Below, one piece after another: positions 1-9,281 of a DNA stretch of 64,000 bases. The stretch covers positions 868,001 to 932,000 of the forward strand of contig CAVVEG010000017.1 of NCBI GenBank assembly GCA_963747255.1, in the 5' to 3' direction. Position numbers and translations under genes: made by a program. Under the pieces are notes generated by a model. It had not been told where the DNA came from. It saw only the letters and a program-made list of their open reading frames with translations, and did no database searches. Positions within the stretch are counted from its first letter, which is position 1. Every line of letters begins with the position of its first letter. Source of the DNA: CAIYRG01 sp963747255 (lineage in GTDB: Bacteria > Pseudomonadota > Alphaproteobacteria > Micropepsales > Micropepsaceae).

Positions 1-7
1 CATAGGA

Positions 8-26
8 TATGCTCATTCCGAGCATA
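8..26. promoter_or_regulatory. Palindrome in front of nadA, probable operator
   Basis: Two perfect 7-base arms (TATGCTC and GAGCATA) flank a 5-base spacer, and the element ends 8 bases before the nadA ATG. Alphaproteobacterial nad genes are often repressed by dedicated NAD regulators (NadQ or NrtR type), so an operator is a reasonable inference. I cannot match the motif to a named regulator from memory. No clear ribosome binding site lies between the palindrome and the start codon, so bound repressor would cover the initiation region. Confidence 0.5.
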
Positions 27-34
27 ATAGAAAC

Positions 35-1069
35 ATGCAACAGCTCCCGTATACCGCTGAGATTGCTGCGGAAACCGCACCGCTCTTCGATCGCGTCAAG
101 CGTGTTATTCCGGCAATCGAGTGGCAGGTTTTTGCACCCTGGATATCGGCAATAAACCAGCTCAAGCGCGAAAAACACGCTGTCGTTCTGGCGCATAATT
201 ACATGACGCCGGAGATATACCACTGCGTGGCGGACTTCGTCGGCGATTCCCTGCAGTTGGCCCGCGAGGCGGCGATGACCGATGCGAGGATCATCGTGCA
301 GGCGGGCGTGCGGTTCATGGCCGAGACGGCAAAAGTACTATCACCGCAAAAAACCGTTCTTATTCCGCATGAGCAGGCAGGCTGCTCGCTCGCTTCATCG
401 ATAACGGCACAGGATGTCAGGGGGCTCAGGCGGGCCCATCCCGGACTTCCTGTGGTCTCCTATGTCAATACGTCTGCGGAGGTGAAGGCTGAATCCGACA
501 TCTGCTGCACCTCAGCCAATGCAGTCGATGTTGTCGAAGCGATCGCCAGCGAGCGGAACGTCGATTCTGTGGTCATGATCCCGGACGAATACCTCGCGAA
601 AAATGTCGCAGCCCAAACCGAGGTCAAGATCATCACCTGGAAAGGTCACTGCGAGGTTCATGAACGTTTTTCAGCGATGGACATTCGTGAATTGCGCGCC
701 GGAAATCCCGGGATTGCCGTTCTGGCGCATCCGGAATGCTCTCCTGAAGTGGTGGCGGAGGCCGATTTTGCCGGTTCGACCGCGGCCATGAGCAATTACG
801 TGAAGTCGCGACACCCGGCGCGTGTTGCCCTGATCACCGAATGTTCGATGAGCGACAATGTCGCGGTGGAAGCTCCATCCGTCGAATTCATCCGGCCCTG
901 CAATCTCTGCCCGCATATGAAGCGGATTACGCTGCCGGGGATCCTGCGCGCCCTGGAAACGGAAACAATCGAAGTTTTGGTCGATCCGCTGGTCGCGGTT
1001 CGCGCGCGCGCGGCGGTTGAAGCGATGCTGAAAGTTCGGTCAAAGGCGCACAGGCGTGCCGCGGCGTAG
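35..1069 (+). CDS. nadA: Quinolinate synthase NadA
   Basis: NadA condenses iminoaspartate with dihydroxyacetone phosphate to quinolinate, the second step of de novo NAD synthesis, using an oxygen-sensitive 4Fe-4S cluster in the cytoplasm. The 344 residues match the family length. Visible signatures are VVLAHNYMTPEIY near residue 50, the VGDSLQLAREA segment, and cysteines in AGCSLASS, AHPECSPEV and the C-terminal PCNLCPHMK motif, consistent with cluster ligation. The stop is 3 bases before nadC, so the two form an operon. nadB, usually between or beside them, is not in the window and may lie upstream of base 1. Confidence 0.96.
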   Translation: MQQLPYTAEIAAETAPLFDRVKRVIPAIEWQVFAPWISAINQLKREKHAVVLAHNYMTPEIYHCVADFVGDSLQLAREAAMTDARIIVQAGVRFMAETAKVLSPQKTVLIPHEQAGCSLASSITAQDVRGLRRAHPGLPVVSYVNTSAEVKAESDICCTSANAVDVVEAIASERNVDSVVMIPDEYLAKNVAAQTEVKIITWKGHCEVHERFSAMDIRELRAGNPGIAVLAHPECSPEVVAEADFAGSTAAMSNYVKSRHPARVALITECSMSDNVAVEAPSVEFIRPCNLCPHMKRITLPGILRALETETIEVLVDPLVAVRARAAVEAMLKVRSKAHRRAAA

Positions 1070-1072
1070 ATC

Positions 1073-1945
1073 ATGGATTCCCGATCTCCACAGCCGCCTG
1101 AGATCAATGCACCTCATCCGCTGCTGATTGAACCCATCGTACGCAGGGCGCTCGAAGAAGATCTCGGGCGCGCCGGCGATCTGACGACCGATCTTCTGCT
1201 CGCTTCGGGTGTTGCGGCTCGCGCCGCAATTGTGGCGCGCGAGGGAGGAATTGTTTCCGGACTGATGGTGGCAGAGATTGCATTTCACGCAATCGATCCG
1301 GCAGTCCATGTCGAAGTCACTGCGCCGGACGGATCCTGCGTGGCGCCCGGGCAAACTGTTGCCGTGGTCGACGGTTCAGCCCGCTCCATCCTTACGGCGG
1401 AAAGGGTGGCGCTGAATTTTCTCGGTCATCTCTCGGGCGTCGCAACAGCAACGAACGAACTCGTGCAGCGCATCGCAGGTACCCATGCGTATATTATCTG
1501 TACACGGAAAACGATACCGGGTCTCCGGCTGCTGCAGAAATATGCTGTCCGCTGTGGCGGCGGGCTGAATCACCGCTTCGGGCTCGACGACGCCGTCCTG
1601 GTCAAGGACAACCACATAGCCACCGCGGGCGGACTTGCCGCCGTCATGTCCCGATTGCGCGGCAGGCTCGGGCCCATGGTAAAAATCGAGGTTGAAGTCG
1701 ACACGATTGAGCAGCTTCAGGAAGCGCTGGCTCTCGGTTTCGACGCAATTCTGCTCGACAACATGCCGCCGGAGACGATGCGACGGGCAGTTCGGATCAC
1801 GGCCGGCCGCGCCAGTCTTGAAGCATCCGGGGGCATTACGCGCGACCGTGTGCGCGAGATTGCCGAAACCGGGGTCGACTTCATTTCGTCAGGCGCCCTG
1901 ACTCACAGCGTCCGCAGTCTGGATCTGGGACTGGACTTCCTCTGA
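1073..1945 (+). CDS. nadC: Nicotinate-nucleotide pyrophosphorylase (carboxylating)
   Basis: NadC converts quinolinate and phosphoribosyl pyrophosphate to nicotinate mononucleotide, directly downstream of NadA in the pathway. The 290-residue protein shows the family pattern: RALEEDLGRAGDLTTDL near the N terminus, LNFLGHLSGVAT, the CTRKTIPGLR substrate-binding loop, GGGLNHRFGL, and DNMPPE followed by EASGGI of the barrel. It begins 3 bases after nadA stops. Its last 57 bases overlap, in convergent orientation, the end of the cell wall hydrolase gene on the other strand. Confidence 0.96.
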   Translation: MDSRSPQPPEINAPHPLLIEPIVRRALEEDLGRAGDLTTDLLLASGVAARAAIVAREGGIVSGLMVAEIAFHAIDPAVHVEVTAPDGSCVAPGQTVAVVDGSARSILTAERVALNFLGHLSGVATATNELVQRIAGTHAYIICTRKTIPGLRLLQKYAVRCGGGLNHRFGLDDAVLVKDNHIATAGGLAAVMSRLRGRLGPMVKIEVEVDTIEQLQEALALGFDAILLDNMPPETMRRAVRITAGRASLEASGGITRDRVREIAETGVDFISSGALTHSVRSLDLGLDFL

Positions 1946-2629
1946 CCGCGTGTTCGAGGCAGGTGCCTGCACAACGGCTGCGGCTGCGCCTGTTCCAGCG
2001 TCAACCGCATACGCGTCCGCGGTGGTCTCATTCTGACGCGCCGGGTCGCGCCTGTAAAAGACGTGGTTTCCGATCTGCGCGGTTTTCACCATGGTGTCCG
2101 CCCAGGTGGGCTCGACGTCGACATTATGGTAGGCAATCGCGTGCCCCGTCTCACCAGCCAGCCGAACCGCACCCGATACGATTGCTTCGGCCAGCCTGCG
2201 CACCCGGGCCCAGGTGATTCCCTCCTTCGGCTGCCTCAGTGCGCCGTCGCAGGCGAAGGAAAACTGACAATAGGGTTTGTGCGACTGTACGCCGTCGTAA
2301 ACGACGCCGCATATGGTGCGCGGATAATTCCCGTCGCGCGTACGCTGAAGAACCACTTCGGCTACGGCTTTCTGGCCTTCCGTGCCCTCGCCCCTCGCCT
2401 CGTAATAGAGCACCTCTGCAAGACACTCCGATTGATCCTCGTCCGCAGCCGCAAACATGGCCGCAGCCGGCGTAACCGCAACTTGAGCCGGAACAAATAC
2501 AGCTGACGGTTTATATGCCGTGTAAAGATTAAATCCGGCGCAGGCGACAAGCCCGATAAGGAGAACCGCCGCGGCACGGTTCAGAACACAATCGGCCCGG
2601 CGGTGGGCCGCATCAACTCCGTTAATCAT
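1889..2629 (-). CDS. Membrane-anchored cell wall hydrolase, SleB/CwlJ (Hydrolase_2) family
   Basis: The 246-residue protein has an N-terminal membrane anchor or uncleaved signal around residues 18-36 and a Hydrolase_2 domain over roughly residues 65-185. Family marks are ECLAEVLYYEARGE, with the likely catalytic glutamate, VAEVVLQRT and YCQFSFACDG. Family members cleave peptidoglycan in the periplasm. The C-terminal 50 residues are low-complexity and Ala/Gln-rich. The ATG has a GGAG seven bases upstream. It is named for spore-germination relatives, but in a proteobacterium a growth or remodelling role is more likely. Confidence 0.85.
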   Translation of the reverse strand: MINGVDAAHRRADCVLNRAAAVLLIGLVACAGFNLYTAYKPSAVFVPAQVAVTPAAAMFAAADEDQSECLAEVLYYEARGEGTEGQKAVAEVVLQRTRDGNYPRTICGVVYDGVQSHKPYCQFSFACDGALRQPKEGITWARVRRLAEAIVSGAVRLAGETGHAIAYHNVDVEPTWADTMVKTAQIGNHVFYRRDPARQNETTADAYAVDAGTGAAAAVVQAPASNTRSEEVQSQIQTADAVSQGA

Positions 2630-2714
2630 GCCTGCACTCCTAGCACGATCCCGCCCACCCCATGCGATTCAGGTAACAGTGCCAATCGGGTTTCGTCAAT
2701 TAAAAAATTCTCCA

Positions 2715-2735
2715 TTCGTGACGCGGCGTCACGAA
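2715..2735. promoter_or_regulatory. Perfect 10-base inverted repeat between ppdK and the wall hydrolase gene
   Basis: Arms TTCGTGACGC and GCGTCACGAA surround a single central base. It lies 38 bases beyond the ppdK stop and 86 bases before the hydrolase start, both on the minus strand. Read on that strand a T-run follows about seven bases after the second arm, so it could end ppdK transcription. The near-absent loop looks more like a dimer-binding operator for the hydrolase gene. The role is unresolved. Confidence 0.45.
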
Positions 2736-2772
2736 ACATACAATCTCTATACTGATGATTTAACCGGAAATC

Positions 2773-5448
2773 CTATGCATTCCCGCTGCCGATGGCAGCC
2801 TGCGCAGCGGCAAGTCGCGCCACCGGCACGCGAAAAGGGGAACACGAAACATAATCGAGCGACGCCTGGTGACAAAAACGTATTGAAGCCGGATCGCCGC
2901 CATGCTCGCCGCAAATCCCGAGCTTGATGTTCGGCCGCGCGCGGCGTCCGCGCGCCACTGCAATCTCAACCAGCTCTCCGACTCCGCTGACATCGATGCT
3001 GACGAAGGGATCGCGGTCGATCAGACCCAGCGCGAGATATTCGCCGAGAAAAGTCGCCGCGTCGTCGCGGGAAACGCCAAGCGTCGTCTGGGTAAGATCG
3101 TTGGTGCCAAAACTGAAAAACTCTGCGATTTGGGCAAGCTCTTCGGCTCGTAAGGCGGCGCGCGGCAACTCGATCATTGTTCCGATGAGATAATTCGGAT
3201 TTATTCCGCGGACGGACGCCACGGAATCCGCAACCTTTGCGATCCTCTGTTTCAGGAATTCGATTTCGCTCCGGAATCCTACCAGAGGGATCATGACTTC
3301 AAGCTGTACCGGTTTTCCCGTATTCTGCTGCGTCCCGACTGCCGCTTCGAAAATTGCCCGCGCCTGCATCTCGTAGATCTCGGGATAGGTTATCCCGAGA
3401 CGGCAGCCGCGGTGCCCAAGCATCGGATTGGCTTCCGCAAGCGCCAGCGCGCGTGCCCGCAATTTTTCGGGGTCGGAACCGGACACCCGCGCCACATCGG
3501 CGATCTCTTCGTCACTATGCGGAATGAATTCGTGCAGCGGAGGATCAAGCAACCGGATCGTCACCGGCCGGTCTTCCATGATGCGGAAAATCGAGGCGAA
3601 GTCACCGCGTTGCATCGGAAGCAGTTTCGCGAGCGCCGCCTCGCGCCCCCTGAGATCGTCGGCGAGGATCATTTCCCGCACGGCCAGAATGCGCTCGGAC
3701 TCAAAGAACATATGCTCGGTCCTGCAGAGACCCACCCCTTCCGCTCCAAACCGTTTCGCTGTCTCGCAATCGGAAGGCGTATCGGCGTTCGCACGGATCT
3801 TCAGCCGGCGCCGCGCATCGGCCCATTCCATAAGCAGCGTAAACTCCGGCGTCATTTCGGGATGAATGGTGGGCACTTTCCCACGGTAAACGCGCCCTTC
3901 CGCCCCGTCGATTGTGATGAGTTCTCCGCGTGAAAACGTGGCCCCGCCTGCGGTCATCAATCCCCGCTCGGGATCAAGTTTGAGCCCCCCCGCGCCGGTC
4001 ACACACGGACGCCCCATACCACGGGCAACCACGGCTGCATGACTGGTCATGCCGCCCCTGACGGTCAGGATACCCTTTGCAGCGTGCATCCCGTGGATAT
4101 CTTCCGGGCTGGTTTCGAGCCGAACCAGGATTACCGCCCGGCCCGTCGCTGACGCTCTTTCCGCCTCGTCGGCAGAAAATACGATTTCTCCCGCGGCCGA
4201 TCCGGGAGACGCGGCAAGGCCCGAAGCGATGAGTTCCCTGGGAGCACTCGGATCAAGCATCGGATGAAGCATCTGGTCCAGCGATGCAGGATCGACCCGC
4301 AACAATGCTTCGTCCCTGGTGATCAGACTTTCAGCCGCCATTTCCGTCGCTATCCGCAGTGCGGCCCTGGCGGTGCGCTTACCGGTCCGCGTCTGCAGCA
4401 TATAGAGCCGCCCCTGCTGCACGGTGAATTCCATGTCCTGCATGTCGCGGTAGTGCTTCTCCAGCATGCTTGCGATGCGGGAGAGTTCCGCGAATGCCGC
4501 GGGCATAGCCTCTTCCATTGAGGGCCGTCGCGAGCCCGATGCCTCGCGGGCCCTGCGCGTTATCGATTGCGGGGTGCGAATTCCCGCGACCACATCCTCG
4601 CCTTGGGCATTGATGAGAAATTCGCCATAAAGCAGACGTTCGCCGGTCGACGGATCGCGCGTGAACGCAACGCCGGTACAGGAAGAGTCGCCGCGATTCC
4701 CGAAGACCATCGCCTGCACGTTGACGGCAGTCCCCCAATCTTCCGGAATGTTGTGAATGCGGCGATAGGTCTTCGCGCGCGCTCCCGACCATGAACCGAA
4801 AACGGCGCCGATAGCGCCCCATAGCTGATCGTCCACATCCTCCGGGAAGGGATGGCCCAACAGTTTCTGGACTTCCGCTTTGAAGAGTCGCGCAATGCGC
4901 TTCCAGTCGGCAGCATCGAGTTCCGTATCGAGTTCCAGGCCTTTGCGGTTTTTCTCCGTTTCGAGAATCTCCTCCATCCGGCCGTGTTCGATCTCCAGGA
5001 CCACGCTGGAATACATCTGAATGAAGCGCCGGTAGGCGTCATAGGCAAAGCGCTCATCACCCGTCAGTCTGGCAAGCCCCCGAACCGTTTGGTCGTTGAG
5101 CCCGAGATTCAGCACGGTGTCCATCATTCCGGGCATTGAGGCTCGGGCGCCGGAGCGCACCGAAACGAGAAGCGGCCTGTCGCTGTCGCCAAACCGCGCA
5201 TCGGAAAGTTCACCCAGCCTGTGCAGCGCCACTTCCACTTCAGGGCTCAATTCCGCCGGATAGCGACGCCCGTTCGCGTAAAACCAGGTGCAGACTTCGG
5301 TGGTGATCGTAAACCCGGGAGGAACCGGTAGACCGAGATTGCTCATTTCCGCAAGATTTGCGCCTTTGCCGCCCAGAAGCGTGCGCATCGCGGCACTTCC
5401 CTCGGCCTGTCCGGCTTCAAAGCTGTAGACCCACTTGGCCATCGGCAT
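2773..5448 (-). CDS. ppdK: Pyruvate, phosphate dikinase
   Basis: PpdK interconverts pyruvate, ATP and phosphate with phosphoenolpyruvate, AMP and pyrophosphate, linking glycolysis and gluconeogenesis. The 891 residues match the bacterial enzyme. The N-terminal ATP-grasp domain begins with GGKGANLAEMSNLGLPVPPG. The swivelling phosphohistidine domain carries GGMTSHAAVVARGMG. The C-terminal PEP/pyruvate barrel includes EGVGLCRTEHMFF, FSFGTNDLTQTTLG and the catalytic-cysteine motif GICGEHGGDP. An alternative ATG two codons downstream cannot be excluded. It stands alone, with the glycyl-tRNA synthetase operon 70 bases upstream on the same strand. Confidence 0.97.
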   Translation of the reverse strand: MPMAKWVYSFEAGQAEGSAAMRTLLGGKGANLAEMSNLGLPVPPGFTITTEVCTWFYANGRRYPAELSPEVEVALHRLGELSDARFGDSDRPLLVSVRSGARASMPGMMDTVLNLGLNDQTVRGLARLTGDERFAYDAYRRFIQMYSSVVLEIEHGRMEEILETEKNRKGLELDTELDAADWKRIARLFKAEVQKLLGHPFPEDVDDQLWGAIGAVFGSWSGARAKTYRRIHNIPEDWGTAVNVQAMVFGNRGDSSCTGVAFTRDPSTGERLLYGEFLINAQGEDVVAGIRTPQSITRRAREASGSRRPSMEEAMPAAFAELSRIASMLEKHYRDMQDMEFTVQQGRLYMLQTRTGKRTARAALRIATEMAAESLITRDEALLRVDPASLDQMLHPMLDPSAPRELIASGLAASPGSAAGEIVFSADEAERASATGRAVILVRLETSPEDIHGMHAAKGILTVRGGMTSHAAVVARGMGRPCVTGAGGLKLDPERGLMTAGGATFSRGELITIDGAEGRVYRGKVPTIHPEMTPEFTLLMEWADARRRLKIRANADTPSDCETAKRFGAEGVGLCRTEHMFFESERILAVREMILADDLRGREAALAKLLPMQRGDFASIFRIMEDRPVTIRLLDPPLHEFIPHSDEEIADVARVSGSDPEKLRARALALAEANPMLGHRGCRLGITYPEIYEMQARAIFEAAVGTQQNTGKPVQLEVMIPLVGFRSEIEFLKQRIAKVADSVASVRGINPNYLIGTMIELPRAALRAEELAQIAEFFSFGTNDLTQTTLGVSRDDAATFLGEYLALGLIDRDPFVSIDVSGVGELVEIAVARGRRARPNIKLGICGEHGGDPASIRFCHQASLDYVSCSPFRVPVARLAAAQAAIGSGNA

Positions 5449-5518
5449 CCGCCCTGTGCTCCCTTAATCCGCAATATGTCAGGAATCGTCGATCCGGTTC
5501 CATGCAAGCGGTTGCGGA

Positions 5519-7588
5519 TCAGCCCTCGACTTTTGAGAAATCCGCGACCTGGTGCGCCGTCTCCACAATCTGCGACAGAAGCTTCAACCGGCTAACTCTC
5601 AGCAGAGGATCGCTCGTGTTCACCGTAACCCGGTCAAAGAAACGGTCCAGAGGCGCCCGCAAACGCGCAAATGCCGACATGCCTCCCGTGAAGTCCTCTT
5701 CGCTCAAGCATCGCGCAGCTTCCACTTTGGTGTGGATCAGCACTGCATGAAGTTCCTGTTCCTCTTCCTGGTGAAGCTGTCCCGGAATCCCGCGATAGGA
5801 GCATTTGTCTTTTTTTTCTTCGATCCGGAGTATGTTCGCGGCACGCCGGTAACCGGTCAGCAGATTGGCGCCATCATCCGATGCGACAAAGCTCTGAAGC
5901 GCCTCGACACGCCGGACAAGCAGCACCAGATCGCCCTCCCCGCCAAGCGCAAAAACCGCCTGGATCAGATCGTGGCGAATTCCGCGTTCGCGCAGCGCGA
6001 CTTCAAGGCGTTCTATGAAAAAGAGGAAAATTTCGTCAGCCACCGGGCTTTCCGCCGGAATCTGCGGAACAGATTCGCGCAGGCGCGCAAGGTGCTCGCG
6101 CACGATCGTTGCCAGCGGCAAACGCAACCCGCGCTCCAGAATGATCCTGATAATTCCGAGTGCGGCACGGCGCAGCGCATAGGGATCGCCCGAACCGCCT
6201 GGTTTTTCCCCGGCGGCAAACAGGCCGGCCAGCATGTCGATCTTGTCAGCAAGCGCAACCGCGATTGCGACAGGCGTCGACGGCAAACTGTCCGACGGAC
6301 CTGCGGGCTTGTAATGTTCGGACAGCGCAACGGCGACCGCTTCGGGTTCCCCGTCATGCAGTGCATAATAGCGTCCCATAACGCCCTGAAGTTCGGGAAA
6401 TTCACCCACCAGCTCGGTCACGAGGTCGGCCTTGCACAGCATTGCCGCGCGTTTCGCCAGTTCAACACTCGCGCCGATTCTTCGTCCAATTTCGCCGGCA
6501 AGCGTGACAATACGGTTGATGCGCTCGAATTGCGTGCCGAGCTTCGCGTGGAACACGACCCGCTTCAGGGCTGGGATTCGCGACTCGAGGCTGCGTTTGC
6601 GATCCTGTTCCCAGAAAAATTTCGCGTCCGCCAACCTTGGACGCAACACACGCTCGTTCCCCTTGACGATCTGCCTCCCGCCATCCGGAGCGATCCTGTC
6701 GGCAACGACTGCGAACCGATCGGCCAGCCGGCCGGTGCTGCTATCCCGCAACGCCAGATATTTTTGATGCGTGCGCATCGAGAGTTGCAGGATTTCTTCC
6801 GGCAGATCCATGAATTCGGCCGAAATCGTGCCGATCAGCACCGATGGCCATTCCGCCAGCCCGGCTAACTCGTCCAGCAGTCCCTCGTCTTTCGCCGGTT
6901 CAAGGCCGAGTGCAAAAGCCTTCTGTATTGCCTCATTCAGGATCGTTTCCCGACGTTGGGCATGATCAACGCTGACGAAGGCCTTGCGAAGTTTGCTCTC
7001 GTAATCGTCGAAATGACGCACTTCAATCGCTTGCGGCGCCAGAAAACGGTGCCCACGGGTGGCATTTCCGGATTTCACGCCCGCCAGTTCGAATTGCACG
7101 ATTTCGCCGTCAAAAACCGCGAGGATTGCATGCAACGGCCGGACCCAGCGGAAACTGCCATTGCCCCAGCGCATGGATTTGGGCCACGGCAGGCCTGCGA
7201 TCGCAGCGGGAATAATATCTGCAAGCACTGCGGCGGTATCGCGTCCCGTCCGCGCAATACGAGCGACATAAAAATTGCCCTTCTCGTCACTACGCTGCTC
7301 ACAGTCGTCCAGAGAGACCCCTGCCGATTTCAGAAAACCCTGGATTGCTTTTTCCGGTGCGCCAATGCGGGGCCCTTTCCTCTCCTCCACACGGTCCGCC
7401 TGCTTTGCTGGAAGGGCGCCGATTGCAACCGTCAGACGGCGTGGCCCGGCAAAACTCCGCGCCGATTCGAACAAAAGACCGTTGTCCGACAAGTTTCCGA
7501 CCAGCAGCCGTTCGAGTTCTCTTGCAGCTTTGACCTGCATGCGCGCGGGAATCTCTTCGGAAAAAACTTCAAGCAGCAAATCAGGCAT
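5519..7588 (-). CDS. glyS: Glycine--tRNA ligase beta subunit
   Basis: This is the beta chain of the heterotetrameric (alpha2beta2) glycyl-tRNA synthetase. It recognises tRNA and supports catalysis by GlyQ. At 689 residues it has the usual length. It opens with MPDLLLEVFSEEIPARMQ, the normal N terminus, and contains TLAGEIGRRIGA and VALADKIDMLAGLFAAGEKP of the HD-like central part, with an anticodon-binding-like C-terminal region. Its start overlaps the end of glyQ by eight bases, implying translational coupling in a glyQS operon. Confidence 0.97.
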   Translation of the reverse strand: MPDLLLEVFSEEIPARMQVKAARELERLLVGNLSDNGLLFESARSFAGPRRLTVAIGALPAKQADRVEERKGPRIGAPEKAIQGFLKSAGVSLDDCEQRSDEKGNFYVARIARTGRDTAAVLADIIPAAIAGLPWPKSMRWGNGSFRWVRPLHAILAVFDGEIVQFELAGVKSGNATRGHRFLAPQAIEVRHFDDYESKLRKAFVSVDHAQRRETILNEAIQKAFALGLEPAKDEGLLDELAGLAEWPSVLIGTISAEFMDLPEEILQLSMRTHQKYLALRDSSTGRLADRFAVVADRIAPDGGRQIVKGNERVLRPRLADAKFFWEQDRKRSLESRIPALKRVVFHAKLGTQFERINRIVTLAGEIGRRIGASVELAKRAAMLCKADLVTELVGEFPELQGVMGRYYALHDGEPEAVAVALSEHYKPAGPSDSLPSTPVAIAVALADKIDMLAGLFAAGEKPGGSGDPYALRRAALGIIRIILERGLRLPLATIVREHLARLRESVPQIPAESPVADEIFLFFIERLEVALRERGIRHDLIQAVFALGGEGDLVLLVRRVEALQSFVASDDGANLLTGYRRAANILRIEEKKDKCSYRGIPGQLHQEEEQELHAVLIHTKVEAARCLSEEDFTGGMSAFARLRAPLDRFFDRVTVNTSDPLLRVSRLKLLSQIVETAHQVADFSKVEG

Positions 7589-8504
7589 GCGCTGCCTGCC
7601 TGACGGGGTACTCGCCCTGCCCGCTCCGAAGCCAGGCCTCGCAGCAGGCTTTGGCGAGCACCCTCACGCGGCCGATATACGCGGCCCGCTCCGTCACGCT
7701 GATCACACCCCGGGCGTCCAGAAGGTTGAAATTGTGACCGGCCTTGAGACATTGGTCATAGGCCGGCAGCGCGAGGCCCGCATTCAGCAGGTTTTTGCAT
7801 TCCGTCTCCGCATCCGCGAAATGGCGGAACAGAATTTCCGTGTCGGCATGTTCGAAGTTGTAAGCCGAATATTCCCGCTCAGCCTGCTGGAAAACCTCCC
7901 CATAAAGGAAACGGTCGTTGAAGCGCAGGTCATAGACATTCTCCACGCCCTGCACATACATCGCGAGGCGCTCCAGACCGTAAGTCAACTCGGCGGAGAC
8001 CGGGGCGCAATCAATACCACCGACTTGTTGGAAATAAGTGAATTGGGTCACTTCCATCCCGTCGCACCACACTTCCCAGCCCAATCCCCAGGCGCCCAGA
8101 GTGGGATTTTCCCAATCATCCTCCACGAAGCGGATGTCATGCTGGCGCGGATCGATTCCCAAACGTGTCAGACTTTCCAGATAGATATCCTGCACGTCTT
8201 CCGGTGAAGGCTTCAGAATTACCTGATACTGGTAATAATGCTGGAGCCGGTTTGGGTTTTCGCCATAGCGCCCATCTTTCGGCCGGCGGGACGGCTGGAC
8301 ATAAGCGGCCCGCCAGGGTCGCGGTCCAAGCGCGCGCAATGTCGTTGCCGGATGTGAAGTTCCTGCGCCCACCTCCATGTCATAGGGCTGCAGAATCAGG
8401 CAACCCTGATTTGCCCAGAAATTCTGCAGCGTCAGAATCAGGTCCTGAAATGTGGCGGGTTTTTGCAAAGCTGCTGGCAATCGGATCTCTCGGCGGGCAG
8501 GCAT
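7581..8504 (-). CDS. glyQ: Glycine--tRNA ligase alpha subunit
   Basis: GlyQ is the class II catalytic chain that activates glycine and charges tRNA-Gly with GlyS. The 307-residue protein shows QNFWANQGCLILQPYD, the EVGAGTSHPATTLRALGP active-site stretch and QPSRRPKDGRYGENPNR, all typical. It is the promoter-proximal gene of the glyQS pair. A 54-base gap separates it from the methyltransferase gene upstream on the same strand, so the transcript could start at either place. Confidence 0.97.
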   Translation of the reverse strand: MPARREIRLPAALQKPATFQDLILTLQNFWANQGCLILQPYDMEVGAGTSHPATTLRALGPRPWRAAYVQPSRRPKDGRYGENPNRLQHYYQYQVILKPSPEDVQDIYLESLTRLGIDPRQHDIRFVEDDWENPTLGAWGLGWEVWCDGMEVTQFTYFQQVGGIDCAPVSAELTYGLERLAMYVQGVENVYDLRFNDRFLYGEVFQQAEREYSAYNFEHADTEILFRHFADAETECKNLLNAGLALPAYDQCLKAGHNFNLLDARGVISVTERAAYIGRVRVLAKACCEAWLRSGQGEYPVRQAAHA

Positions 8505-8558
8505 GCGAATTAGCCGTGCATACGCGCAGCGGTCAAGGAGCCGTAACGGCGATGCCTC

Positions 8559-9281
8559 TCAGGACAGCGACAAATCGGCCCTGCCGCGCAGAACAGCTTC
8601 CGCCTGTTCGGTGTTGCCACCGCTGTCGCGGTGGAGAATCAGTCCTGCAGCCCGGCACACCGAACCACTTACCCCGGCCGTGACCCTGACGATGGCGCGC
8701 CGGGGCTGTGCCCCGTGACGGGGATAAAGCGGAAAAACCAAAGCCGAATGGTTCGCGCACGCGGCAAGTATTTCATGAAGGCGGTCGAAACGGAGAACGG
8801 CCGTCACCGTACCTTCCGGCCCCACTGCACCAAGCGCAGCTTCCATCCATTTCGCAATCCCGCCACCGGTGTCCCGTTTTGCCATTCTCCGCGCCATGTC
8901 CGGGGATCGGGTTCCTTCGCAAGAATGAAACGGCGGATTGAAAAAAACATGGTCGAATTTTGCGTGCACCTGCGCCGCATCGCGAACATCACCCACCAGG
9001 AAATTGACGCGTGTCTCCATGCCATTGCGAACCGCGTTCGCACTGGCGAGCCCGGCCAGTTCGGGATCGATCTCCACGCCGGTTACTTTGGCGACACCGA
9101 CACGCCGTGCGTAACAGAGGGTTGCGATACCTGCCCCTGAGCCCAATTCCAGAACTCGCGCGCCCGCCGGGACCGCAGCCGCGAGCAAGACCGAGTCATG
9201 GCCGGCCCGAAACCCAAGTGCCGGCTGTGCGGCGACCACGCGCCCATCGAGAAATCGGTCCAGCGTGCATTCGATGGTCAC
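8559..9281 (-). CDS. TrmN6-like N6-adenine methyltransferase
   Basis: A 240-residue class I SAM-dependent methyltransferase. SAM motif I reads ARVLELGSGAGIATL, followed by the acidic GVEIDPELAGLA segment, and the catalytic NPPF tetrapeptide identifies an N6-adenine or N5-glutamine type enzyme. Overall it resembles tRNA1(Val) adenine-37 N6-methyltransferase, but the substrate is inferred. I chose the GTG whose bases overlap the TGA stop of the preceding DUF2007 gene (GTGA), because TIECTLDRFLDGRV follows at once as in relatives and the pair is then coupled. A longer reading from 9344 would cover that gene. Confidence 0.82.
   Translation of the reverse strand: MTIECTLDRFLDGRVVAAQPALGFRAGHDSVLLAAAVPAGARVLELGSGAGIATLCYARRVGVAKVTGVEIDPELAGLASANAVRNGMETRVNFLVGDVRDAAQVHAKFDHVFFNPPFHSCEGTRSPDMARRMAKRDTGGGIAKWMEAALGAVGPEGTVTAVLRFDRLHEILAACANHSALVFPLYPRHGAQPRRAIVRVTAGVSGSVCRAAGLILHRDSGGNTEQAEAVLRGRADLSLS

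Noticed and set aside
5552..6868. A 438-residue open frame opposite glyS
   Set aside because: It is antisense to a clear glycyl-tRNA synthetase gene, has no recognisable domain, and reflects the codon bias of the GC-rich opposite strand.
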